Shown one piece after another: positions 1-8,551 of a stretch of DNA of 16,562 nucleotides. The notes below the pieces were generated by a model. The model made no database searches, was not told the origin of the DNA, and saw only the letters and a list, made by a program, of their open reading frames with translations. The translations under genes and the position numbers were made by a program. Origin of the DNA: Gracilaria vermiculophylla (lineage: Eukaryota; Rhodophyta; Florideophyceae; Gracilariales; Gracilariaceae). Position 1 is the first letter of the stretch. Every line of letters begins with the position of its first letter. The stretch covers positions 1,641,456 to 1,658,017 of the forward strand of contig JAHNZQ020000227.1 of the NCBI GenBank assembly GCA_019155205.2. The letters run 5' to 3'.

Positions 1-1310
1 GTAGGAGCCACTGTACTACATGTACTAAAGTCTGTTTGAAAAGTATAGGACACCTGGCATTTTGATGCAAATCATCGTTTTTAGTACTGTAGTGCTACCA
101 AAATTAGTTTTCAAAAAACTTCAAGTTAAAAAACCGTTTCAAAATCATAAAACATTTCCCTTTCAACCTTCATTTTGCCTTCTTCAGTAGATGATTTTCG
201 CTTTTTTGTACCAAATAATACTGATTCAACGCTTTTGCATCGCGTTTTTCTAACTTCTCATACTTAAAATATTCATAGTTTTCGCGCTATTTTTAATACT
301 TTCCTTTTAATCAAAACCTGTTCAGAATGGCCTGTAATGGCCAAAAAGCATTCTAACGAGTACAGATTATTCGTTTTCAAGACGGTTGAAGTAAATGTAA
401 CGCGTGAGTAATTGCGTGGCATTAGTCTATAGCAAGCTAAGAACCTTTTCCATTGCTACAGACTACTAAACTGCGGCGCTATCTTGGTGAAAACCCAGTT
501 TACATTTCTGAAAAGATATGTAACATTTTATAAAACGTTGTGTTAAAGTATTTAAAAGCCTTTTTGAGTCTGTAATGCTTACTGAAAAGGCTTTATATGT
601 AGTTTTTTTCATCTAGAATCCAGTACATAGCATAATATGAGCTCTAATAAAACTTGTCTATGTTCAAGTTTTATTTGATGTTTGTTGCTTATGATAACAA
701 TATGTAAAACACTGTTGTTCATCCTAATCAAAGTTTTACTCATTTTCAAATGCATTCTTTTTGCAGCTGACTTGTTTTCAGTGCTCATTGCATACTGTGG
801 AACCATTATTTGTTTATTTGCAGCTTTCAAAAGGAAAAATTGTTCAGTTTTATAAACCGAAAGAACTTTGAAGCGTTTTTCATTACCATTTTATTCATTT
901 TTTGTAATCGATTCGTTCTTTTCATGGGTTTTTGAGTGCAAAACACATTGTCAAGACAATATTCTTGCAAAACGTTATACTCATTGTTTTAGCTGAGCAT
1001 TAAAAAGCTATCAATAAAACTTTATGTTTATATTCCAGTAAATATTGAATAAACTGGTATAAAAATGAGAAAAATGACCTAGATCTAAGGTACTATTTGA
1101 AGTATTGTGTTGTAAGCTTTTACTTTATAAGATCATATGCCTTTTTGAAGAAAGAACGCAACATGATGTGGAAATAATCACGCGCGAGTTGGAAATGTCC
1201 TATACTTTTGAAACGCGTTTTTGAATGTTTTAACGAAGAGGGGTGGCTACAGAATGCAAAAATCCATATTTTGGCGCGCTTTTGCACTGTCCTATACTTT
1301 TGAAACGCAC
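1..1310. repeat. AT-rich repeat or non-autonomous DNA element with inverted related ends
   Basis: This block is strongly AT-rich and the composition changes sharply to GC-rich near 1310. A 19-bp segment at 34-52 (core AAAGTATAGGACA) recurs in inverted orientation at 1288-1308 and again at 1196-1216. The two right-hand copies are an exact 21-bp direct repeat spaced 92 bp apart. The outermost bases resemble each other weakly as inverted ends (GTAGGAG at 1, and the complement of CTCCTGC near 1324-1330). No convincing coding frame exists: the few short open frames have no domain I recognise. A non-autonomous terminal-inverted-repeat element is the most economical reading. I cannot see a target-site duplication because the left edge coincides with the window edge. 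Confidence 0.5.
555..594. repeat. Inverted repeat with 10-bp perfect arms
   Basis: The arms AAAGCCTTTT (555-564) and AAAAGGCTTT (585-594) are exact reverse complements separated by 20 bases. They lie inside the AT-rich repeat. The structure could be a hairpin in a transcript or only an ancestral feature of the element; nothing nearby assigns it a role. Confidence 0.5.
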
Positions 1311-1700
1311 TGTACCTACTGCACTCCTGCACTACCGATTTGGCGTTTCAAGTGTGCGTTCACCGTAGCCGGGCCACTTTCCAACATTCCGAAACGTTCA
1401 CCATGTGTGTGGGCACGTGCACACGCACGCGTCGCCATGCTATCAACCGACACGCGGTACACCGATGTACCTCCATTCCGCTGCGCGCTCCATCGTTACA
1501 CGTCATCCAACGATACGGTCCATTACACCGCGCTAGCCCGCAGGGCGTTTTCCATGACGCACTCCTTCTCATTTTCGCCTCGGTATATGCCGCAACCCAA
1601 CCGGTCTCATTTTATCACAGATTCCCCTTCTCGGACTGCACTTCGTCATCGAATTGTACAGTACGTATACCGGCCGGATCCAGTGCAAACGCGGCGCGAG
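1311..1700. other. GC-rich stretch without recognisable gene
   Basis: Overlapping open frames run on both strands because the DNA is GC-rich. None starts at a convincing ATG and none shows a domain I recognise. I see no RNA gene here. Confidence 0.4.
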
Positions 1701-1749
1701 TGTGAGAGAATGTACTCCCGATACGGAATTGGGCGTAGTGATATACGAG

Positions 1750-2060
1750 CGGTGAGAGAAGGTCTATTCGATGGTCCATGTGGTTTTCGCACGTCCGCAT
1801 AAGAGTTCCCGGGGTGCACTGACGCAGGCAGAGGCCAGCGAAAAGATCCGTTTGGTTGCGAAACATCGCGAAGCGGAGCGAAACTGTTCCGAATACGGAG
1901 AACGTCGGTGAGAGATTTCATTTTCGCTGAACGATGCGGCTTTCGCGTGACCACAAAACGGTGCGCGTGATTGCACGAACGCCTGGGGAGGTCAGCGAAG
2001 CGATTCGTTTGTTCGCGAAGCACCGAGAGTACGAGCGAGACGATTACCAACATACAATAT
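1750..2060 (+). repeat. Degenerate tandem repeat, unit about 157 bp
   Basis: Two successive segments align with an offset of 155-157 bp. CGGTGAGAGA at about 1751 matches the same string at about 1906. GAGGCCAGCGAA at 1831 matches GAGGTCAGCGAA at 1988, and similarity continues for about 60 bases past this second anchor. Both copies can encode a similar short helical, charged stretch (ASEKIRLVAKHRE and VSEAIRLFAKHRE), but the two copies are now in different frames. An ATG-started open frame at 1934-2152 covers the second copy. The peptide could be a remnant of a retrotransposon Gag-like protein, but I cannot support that beyond its character. Confidence 0.45.
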
Positions 2061-2159
2061 TCCGTAGCGGAGTTGGGGTAGCTGACTGCGATAAGGCCCC
2101 AAGAAACGTACCACGCATTATTCTCTTCGTTACGATCGTGAACCTGACGTAACGCTGAT

Positions 2160-2465
2160 ATGCGACGTGCTCACATGGCTATCATTACCGGCCGAGAAAA
2201 CCCCTCAAAATGAAGTGTAAATGCAATGGGCTACAATTCTAATTATTTTTAAGGCAGTGGCCTGACCGCCTTCAAAACCCCTTACTGTCACGCTCTGGCT
2301 TACGAGCAATGACGTTTGTTGACACAGGGTATCTGTTAGGATTTACATTGTTGTATGCTTTTATTATATGAATCATGAGTAATAGACTTGATATTATATG
2401 GTTTACGTAGCCTAGATGCATTACTTGTGAAATTGCAGTTTGATTTGATGTGTTGTTTGCCCTAG
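2160..2465. other. Intergenic stretch, nothing recognised
   Basis: AT content rises again here. I find no supported open frame, RNA gene or repeat. Confidence 0.35.
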
Positions 2466-2654
2466 ACAGGCTTTACAACCACGTTTGACAATCCATGTCA
2501 TCATGCTATGTTTGAAATCATAGGTCTTACAGGAACCTATCGGCACTCTTGTTGTGAATGGAAGCATCCGAATTGTGTCCACGACGGAATGCTCCAGAAG
2601 CATCTTGCGAAGGACAATTGTCCCATGAAGGACATTCGTTTCGACTTTGCATAG
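2466..2654 (+). pseudogene. Short Cys/His-rich open frame, possible TRAF-like zinc-finger fragment
   Basis: An uninterrupted frame of 62 codons lies between a TAG at 2463-2465 and a TAG at 2652-2654. It has no upstream ATG in a sensible position, so it would be an internal exon or a gene remnant. It contains five cysteines and six histidines. The run CCEWKHPNCV, then GMLQKHLAKDNCPMKDI, places Cys, Cys, His and Cys in an order reminiscent of TRAF-type or related C2HC zinc fingers, although the spacing is not a clean match. The neighbouring DNA is anonymous, so context does not help. Chance enrichment is possible in a frame this short. Confidence 0.25.
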
Positions 2655-2995
2655 CTGGCAATCAGATGTTTCATAGCTAGTGCATCTAAAGGGGTACCGT
2701 AGAAATCATTTACTGTGGCCTCGTTTTCGAATGTCTGACTCTCTATATAAACCCTGGTCGACCTGCCCACTTCTCCTCGGCTGGTCACCATCGTTCACGT
2801 TCTCAACCATTGATCCAGTGATCTAACAGTATCCCATCTGTAACCTCCGACTTAAAAAACCCATATATTTCTGAGTTTTATAAATATATTAAAACCTATC
2901 TCATTTCAGTAGTAGCGTGCTCGAATAGAATTTGAATGTGGTGTTATATCTGGTCATCGAAGCGACAAACCACTGGCAACGCACCTAAGAAATCA
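2655..2995. other. Gene-free stretch with a TATA-like site
   Basis: A TATA-like string CTATATAAACC lies near 2740-2750, followed by a pyrimidine-rich segment. No open frame follows at a useful distance, so I do not call it a promoter. Otherwise I see nothing. Confidence 0.3.
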
Positions 2996-3290
2996 CCCGC
3001 GAATCTCACGGACGACCTCATGAAAACGTTCCTGGCGTTTACCTTTTACCGCTATCTACGTGTTCTGCTGGCCGAATAACTCAAATGATCACCTCACAAG
3101 GCTCTTTCGTGAACCGTTTTCGAGATCTTGTGAAAGAGGTACGTGCTTCCGGTCCACCGATGTATCTTGTGATTGAGGGGAAGTGCACTTTGCTTTCTTT
3201 AGCAGCTACAGAAACCCAAAATCTATCAATGCCATGCATGCAGCCATTCGGGACCCCGTTCACGTTCACGACGATCGACCCTCTGCTTTC
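2996..3290 (+). repeat. Dispersed direct repeat, copy 1
   Basis: This segment aligns with 6172-6468 in the same orientation. By hand count over 3001-3240, about 201 of 240 positions match (84%), with a constant offset of 3176 bp and therefore no net insertion or deletion. Similarity fades after about 3260. Several frames stay open in both copies: one on the plus strand reads MITSQ near 3085 and contains KEVRASG, another contains YRNPKSI, and a minus-strand frame contains DRFWVSV. Mismatches fall 15, 11 and 12 in the three codon positions, so no frame is clearly under selection. It is either a mobile-element fragment or a duplicated gene remnant. Confidence 0.75.
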
Positions 3291-3866
3291 CGTTTCTCCC
3301 ATGAGTCTCTCGACGCTGCCGGTGGTGAAGATTGCTGCTCTGTTCCGTGTTTCTTCGCGGAGCACTTTCTTCACCGTGGGCCCCAGACCGTTGCAAACAA
3401 CTCCCCAGTGGTGATACAGATCGCAACAGCGAACTGTTTCCCATCGCTCTGCACGCGCTATTATTCTCCACGCTGCTCATTGGTGTTTTTTGGTTCTTAC
3501 TGTGTTAGCTTCAAACGGCAGCCCTGTCCCTCAACAGTCACAGGCGGTGCTGGAGAACAAAACAAGACATAGACGACGCAAGGTAGCAAATGGGATGCTT
3601 GAACGTCGCAGGGGCTGCAACCGATCCATTTTGCTCCCCACTTCTGCCTTCCCAACGGTTCTTTTATACTCCATGTCTCCCTTTTCTTGCATTGCAACCC
3701 AAGCTTCACCAGCTCTCATTCCACAACGTCGGCCTCTCATTCTACGCAACCCCGTCTCCAGCGAACCACACCAATCGTAAACTTCGAATCTGTGTGCATC
3801 GCCGCCACGCAATGTCGACAACTGCCGCATCTCAATTTGGTTATGCGCCTGTGGCCTAGTGTCGTA
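3291..3866. other. Gene-free stretch
   Basis: Open frames on both strands here are short extensions of the adjacent repeats, mostly without an ATG. I recognise no domain, RNA or repeat. Confidence 0.35.
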
Positions 3867-4250
3867 GTCGAATATGGCATTGAATACGGGATTGATTTCG
3901 ACATTGATTATGGCGGTAGTTGTGATATTGATTACCGCGATGAATACGGCGTCGATTGCGCCATTGATTACGGGGATGATGACGGCGTCGATTACGTCAT
4001 TGATAACGGCGTTGATTACGACATTGATGACGGCGTTGATTACGATATTGATGACGGCGTTGATTACGACATTGAAAACCTCGTTGAATACGACATTGAT
4101 GACGGCGTCAATTACGGCGTCGATTACGGCGTTGATTACGTCGTCGATTACGGCATTGGTTACGGCGTTGACTACGGCGTCGATTACGGCGTTGATTACG
4201 GCGTTGACAACGGCGTTGATTACGGCATTGATCACGGAGTCGATTGGTGG
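3867..4250. repeat. 12-bp-unit minisatellite (consensus GGCGTTGATTAC)
   Basis: About 32 imperfect units of 12 bp follow one another, with variants such as GACATTGATGAC. Because the unit is a multiple of three, whole frames stay open: plus-strand frames read repeating GVDY/DID or ALIT, and minus-strand frames read NAVI or NQRR. One plus-strand frame has a genuine ATG at 3874 and runs to 4314, giving a 146-residue hydrophobic Ile/Leu/Thr/Ala-repeat peptide. The longer frames on each strand begin only at non-ATG codons. Nothing outside the array looks like the rest of a protein, so I call the DNA repeat and not a gene. A coding repeat in a fast-evolving protein remains possible. Confidence 0.85.
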
Positions 4251-5326
4251 ACATGAGCGGCGCCTCAAGACACCAACATTTGCTCAAAATACCGATGTAC
4301 TGCATCGTTTTTAGTTGTTTCTCGCTCTGATTCGTAGCTGCCAGTTTGTTTTCGTTCGCTTTTCTCCGCTGTATGCACCGTGTGACATTTGCCGTGGGTT
4401 GGAACGTTACCGAAATGGGAGCACGCGTCGCGGTCGACCATTTTCAACTGCGTAACGGTTTGCCCTTCGCAGCTCCCTCCCCGTCACGCTGTGCTTGTGC
4501 CTTCCTCGTTGGCTCATTCCAAGAGAGCGGCCCGGTAAACACAGCAGCGGGTTGACTACCCACCATGCTGTAGGTGCCAAAGCCACAATGGTGATCGACA
4601 CGAGGTTGAGGCGAGATGATCGATGACGATGACGATGGCGTCGTCAGCCTCAAACCGTTGCATCTATGCACAGCATCCAGCTTAGATACAGCCATCTATT
4701 AAAAGCGGTTTGCTTCTGGAGTGCGCCTGTGAGACGATTTCACGGAGTTTCGCGGAGAGATGCGCAACGCTCTACTATACACGACAGCGTGTGATGAAAA
4801 CACCAATCCTTGATGCACAACGACATTGCAGAACAGCGCTCTCTTCAATGAGGAGTCCGCACATTGAAGCCCATGTCGGGCAGGGTGGGCGGGACTGCTA
4901 ACCATCATGGCGTAGACACGGACCAGACCCCTAAGGGGACGGGTGAAGGAGGCTCACGCGACGATTTCAGCTGCCTAGAGCGCGTTTGTGTCCGCGGTTT
5001 TGAACTTGGGTGAGAATCCCTCCTCCAGCCGTACATCGCCAATTCCGGCGGCGCGGCTTCCAATGGCCAAGCTGCGCTCGAAACCCATACGCCAATTGCG
5101 TGTTGGAGCTGTGCACGAGTTCTTTTCCATTGCGCTATGTAGACGCCAGCGACGTCCTGTGACGTTTTTCCCTGTTTGCAGTGCTGCACGTGAAGATATC
5201 TGTGTTGCAACCGCGACAGCGGCGAAGACACCCAAGGTGTTCGAACCCTGCTCCCAGTGATGGGTAGCACGGCGGAAGAGCCCTCCAAAATGGTCGGCGC
5301 AAGCCGGGCGTAACTCCGGGCGACCA
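4251..5326. other. Gene-free stretch
   Basis: Open frames overlap on both strands but show no domain, and most lack an ATG. A B-box-like string (GGTTCGAAC, minus strand, about 5238-5250) is present without a convincing tRNA fold around it. I see no other feature. Confidence 0.35.
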
Positions 5327-5650
5327 CTACCTGACATTACAGTCGGAGGTGTTGTGGCGAATCGGTCCAACGATGTTGGCGGTAAAATCACGAGAATCCA
5401 CGTAATGTGGTAGTATCCGTATCACGGTCGACAGCACAGACAACAAAAACGAGCCGCGCAGCAGAGCACTGACTCGTGACACGAGAACCAAGATCCCACA
5501 AATATGGGCGACAACCTGCCAAGCAGGACGAAAAATAATAACCGTGCGAAGGCGAAAAGGCAAGCAAACCAACAAAGTAAATAGGTAAAAAGCCGTAACC
5601 ACGGCGATAGTATTCCTCAGTGTTAGAGGCCGGGTAACACTCCGTGTCAA
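5327..5650 (-). other. Open frame with predicted hydrophobic segments, no ATG start
   Basis: The minus-strand frame is open for 107 codons. It contains two hydrophobic runs long enough to span a membrane (around TAFYLFTLLVCLPF and VVAHICGILVLVSRV). It begins at a TTG, which is not expected to start a eukaryotic protein, and I recognise no family. It may be part of an unrecognised gene remnant or chance openness. Confidence 0.15.
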
Positions 5651-5742
5651 ACGGCGGAAGACCCCAATGTGGGTCTGAAGCTGCGCGTTGAGCGGTCAGT
5701 ACTAGAGCCGAAGTCCTCCTTGTCGGAGGTTTATTGGCCGCA

Positions 5743-5760
5743 CAGTAGCGATCGCTACTG
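5743..5760. repeat. 18-bp perfect palindrome
   Basis: CAGTAGCGATCGCTACTG is its own reverse complement. It sits just downstream of a small hairpin (CCTCC-TTGTC-GGAGG near 5717-5731). No gene start is nearby, so an operator role is unsupported. Confidence 0.6.
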
Positions 5761-6171
5761 CCGGTTATAAGCGGTGAACGCTACACAAAAAATTAGTAAA
5801 ATATCTAGATATTGCCAGCATTGCTGGAGAAGCCTTCCACGTGTGTGGCCGCCACAGTGTTGCCACGGCGCATCGACAAACCGCCAAATGCGGCCCACTT
5901 GGGTGGCACAGTGCGCCCTTTGTACACGAACCCAAACAACGGGACGAAATCCACACGTGGCCTTGTCCAGGACGGAGGTAGCGGCCGGAAACCGGAAAAG
6001 TCCCAAAAGGGAGGTCACAGCCGGATCCCGGAGAGGAGCGATTGCTCTACAATATCCACTGCAAATGAAACCCAGAACGAATGAAATCATGTTCAAGCCA
6101 GGCCTAGTCGGGCAGTATTTGCCCATTAAGAATTCTGTTGGAAAATCGCTGACAACGAATTGAAGCAATCA
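5761..6171. other. Gene-free stretch
   Basis: Open frames of 90-137 codons exist on both strands over the same bases, which is typical of non-coding DNA with few stops. I recognise no product. The boundary with the dispersed repeat lies near 6172. Confidence 0.35.
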
Positions 6172-6468
6172 ACCGCAAATCTCACGGACGACCTCATGAA
6201 AACGTTTCCGGGGTTTAACTGTTGCCGGTTACCAGTTCTTCTGCTCGCCGAAGAACTCAAATGATCACCTCACAATACTCTTTTGTGATCTGCTTTCAAA
6301 ATCTTGTGAAAGAGGTACGTGCTTCCGGGCGAACAATGTATCTTGTGATTTAGGGGAAGTGCAGTTTGCTTTTATCAAGGGTTACAGAAACCCAAAATCT
6401 ATCGATGACATGCATGCAGCCGTTCGTGGCCACTGCCATGCTTACGACGTGTTCTCTCAACTGCGATA
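6172..6468 (+). repeat. Dispersed direct repeat, copy 2
   Basis: This is the second copy of the repeat at 2996-3290, colinear and about 84% identical over 240 bases. The plus-strand frame that starts ATGATCACCTCA is interrupted here by a TAG near 6351, whereas the frame containing YRNPKSI is open in this copy and has a TGA in the other. No frame is therefore intact in both copies, which argues for decayed sequence. Confidence 0.75.
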
Positions 6469-6858
6469 TACTGGACGGCGTTGTGCTGCGAGCTTCGACA
6501 CAAATATGTTCAAAAGTCAGCTCGATCGTATGCTTTTGCCGGAACTTTTGACATATCATTTGAACATTTCCCGGCTCTTTGTATGGAAATAAATTTCACC
6601 GCCGTCCATGATCAAGAACATCTCCTTTATTTATGGACCAAGAACCGAAAACAATTGAGAAGCCTCTTGTCATCTTTGACAGTTTTCCAAACATCCTATG
6701 GTCTTTAGCAGTTGTGGAACAATATAAGTGACTTCAGAGAGCGCTGGCTCCCCAACTTTTCTTAAGTGAGGTAGTGAAAACTTCAGCTCATATCCATGCA
6801 CCCATTCACTATTCACAACATTGCTAGCTCACAACACCCGCGTAAGGCGTGTATATGA
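6469..6858. other. Stretch upstream of the RPC1 remnant
   Basis: No supported gene. A string CCATTCACTATTC near 6808-6820 loosely resembles the oomycete initiator (CATT followed by a CAWTT-like box). The match is partial and I do not call a promoter. An ATG at 6855 opens only a 15-codon frame that is out of phase with the RPC1 frame downstream. Confidence 0.3.
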
Positions 6859-7359
6859 AGCACCACGTGCAAAGAAACACCAATTCAAAGGGAGGAAACT
6901 GACGCCAGCGCCACAACACCAGACACTTCTTTCGTCATTTCGCCCCCGCGCGTCACGAGGAAGGAGACGGTTGAGCAGTTGGCGGCCCTAGATCGAATCA
7001 ATGCCATCAAGTTCGGCGTCTCTTCCGCCGAGGAGACTTTGTCGAATACTCACATCGTCGTCAAAAATCGCGAAATATATGACCTGCGCGACAGCTCGCA
7101 AATTCGCGACAACGCACGTGATCCAAGCCTCGGGGCCATTAGCAAGAATGCGATATGTCAAACTTGCAACCAAAAGCAAGAACAATGCATTGGTCATTTT
7201 GGGTACATAAGGCTTGTGTTGCCGGTCTCCCACGCCGGTTACTTCAAGGCCACCCTGAAGCTCTTGCAAATGATGTGGTGCTGTCAGCCCTCCTCTCGAG
7301 GTAGTAAAGCACAACGTCCGTTAGGAGTTTTTGTTGACTCCAAAGGCGAGTATTCCTAA
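6859..7359 (+). pseudogene. RNA polymerase III largest subunit, N-terminal remnant
   Basis: The frame is open from just after a TGA at 6856-6858 to the TAA at 7357-7359 and has no ATG before the conserved part. From about residue 40 it reads as the N-terminus of RPC1, the RNA polymerase III largest subunit: INAIKFGV, HIVVKNREIYD, then a zinc-binding clamp motif ICQTC...QCIGHFGYIRL, followed by VSHAGYFKATLKLLQMM. The CxxC plus CxGHFGY signature is diagnostic of large polymerase subunits, and the surrounding residues favour Pol III over Pol I or II. Homology stops around 7275, where the expected second CxxC becomes CQPSS, and the rest looks unrelated. A functional RPC1 has roughly 1400 residues, so this is a fragment. 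Its catalytic part appears 0.5 kb downstream in a degraded state. Confidence 0.8.
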
Positions 7360-7866
7360 AGGTGGTCTCCGGTATCCGCTGTCGCGAGCCGGGGGAATTC
7401 TGAAAGGATATCCGCAAACACCAAGCGGAGAGGGAGGTTCAATGGGCGGACAATGCTCCTACAGGCGCTGCTATGATGCGACCTGGGGATTGGCGGCTTA
7501 GAAACCTGCGTTGATCGGCGAAAGACTTTAGCCGGAAAAGTAGATGAAGACTCAAGGGTGCTTGTCTTTACTTCCCCAGAGATGAAACTCAACCGGCAGA
7601 TTAAGTATCAACCCGGGAGCCCGCCTCAGCAGCTCCCGCTACTGTACTAATTACCTGCATATAACATATCTAAAATAAATAATACATTCTACCGAACCTC
7701 AAGGATACTGTAGCGCACGTGGGCGAGGTTATGCACCACGTGGCCCAGCCAATAAAATATGAGCCCTCCTTAGGAATATTATACCTTAAGGCCAAACCAC
7801 CCTCTTTCTGTAGGAGTAACTGTACTAAAAATAATATGCAAATATTGTTCCCTCTTCATGCTGAAT
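7360..7866. other. Insertion or deletion-scarred gap between the two RPC1 remnants
   Basis: In a normal RPC1, several hundred codons should separate the two remnants; only about 0.5 kb is present and I find no RPC1-like frame in it. It holds a pair of CACGTGG strings, an imperfect inverted repeat around 7771-7794, and an 18-bp near-match (7810-7827) to the first bases of the window. It could be remains of an inserted element such as a solo LTR, but I could not find bounding direct repeats. Confidence 0.35.
7716..7743. promoter_or_regulatory. Paired CACGTGG (E-box-like) sites 21 bp apart
   Basis: CACGTGG occurs at 7716-7722 and at 7737-7743 in the same orientation. The 21-bp spacing is two helical turns, which would put both on one face of the DNA. 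CACGTG is a common bHLH binding core in eukaryotes. Chance is not excluded and no intact gene lies downstream. Confidence 0.2.
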
Positions 7867-8325
7867 AAAGATGTCCGACAACGATATTAGGTACCGGGGA
7901 CCATTGTCGAAAGTCATTTGCTAGATGGTGAAATAGTTTTATTCAACTGGCAATTCAGTCTTCTTCGTATATCTATCATTGCGCATGAAGTGAAGATATC
8001 ACCCCATCGAAATTTTCGTTTGAAAGAATGCGTATGCGCACCTTATAATGCTGATTTTGACGGAGACGAAATGAATCTTCATGATCCTCAACTCGGACGG
8101 AGCCCTTGGAGCTCATGAGATTAATACGAAATATATGTACATCGAAAAGCAAAGAGCCACTGGTAGCGGCGACACAGGATTTCATTGCTGCTTTGTATTT
8201 GCTCACAAGTAAAAACAATTTTATGGATGCAGCCGAGTTTTCCAGGGTGGCTGCAATGGGTTCCAATGCAGAGTTTACAATCCCACTTTCGACTGTAGCT
8301 ATCCTAAAACTAGTGCATTTCCCAG
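7867..8325 (+). pseudogene. RNA polymerase III largest subunit, catalytic-region remnant
   Basis: Frame 1 from about 7867 reads RPC1 through [21 protein letters not shown] and KECVCAPY to the metal-binding catalytic motif [10 protein letters not shown] (8047-8076), whose three Asp residues are present. A TAG interrupts it at 7888-7890. The near-invariant FNRQPSLH motif upstream reads FNWQFSLL, so the normal Arg and Pro are lost. After DPQ (about 8093) homology shifts to another frame, where it continues with [31 protein letters not shown] and AMGSNAEF up to about 8325; that frame then runs with unrelated sequence to a TGA-free end at 8441. A nonsense codon, a frameshift and lost invariant residues make this a pseudogene. 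Base composition is more AT-rich than in the N-terminal remnant. Confidence 0.85.
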
Positions 8326-8551
8326 ATTTCAAAAACTTTATTATATCAAAAGTTGCTGTGAGGTCATTATTAATTGTTTTAAAGAAAAGGTACCATAATA
8401 AAATTTTAAAATCGAATTCGAAAGTCAGGTCATTTTTGTGAGTACAGAAAGTGTTTGCGCATATACATATTGTATAGTAAATTTTCTCTATCTTCGCTTT
8501 TAAATTTGAATTCCCAACAAGAAGTTCAAAAATTTACTATGGCAGGTCAAA
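8326..8551. other. AT-rich junction between RPC1 remnant and Crypton
   Basis: RPC1 similarity has ended and recombinase similarity has not begun. The segment probably contains the 5' edge of the Crypton, but Cryptons lack terminal repeats, so no boundary can be read from the sequence. An ATG at 8539 opens only a 16-codon frame. Confidence 0.3.

Noticed and set aside
1221..1802. A 193-codon plus-strand gene
   Set aside because: The frame overlaps several other long open frames on both strands in GC-rich DNA, and I see no domain or credible structure.
3867..4250. CRISPR array
   Set aside because: The units are contiguous 12-mers without spacers, far too short for CRISPR repeats.
3531..4268. 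A 245-codon minus-strand protein gene through the minisatellite
   Set aside because: It begins at a non-ATG codon, its length is mainly due to the 12-bp repeat, and the remaining part matches nothing I recognise.
5236..5310. tRNA or tRNA-derived SINE on the minus strand
   Set aside because: A B-box-like GGTTCGAAC is present, but the T stem pairs poorly and no A box of good quality lies at the right distance.
6855..6900. ATG at 6855 as the RPC1 start
   Set aside because: It is in a different frame from the conserved RPC1 segment and stops after 15 codons.
7620..7810. Solo LTR between the RPC1 remnants
   Set aside because: E-box pair and AATAAA-like string suggest it, but I found no TG...CA ends with flanking target duplication.
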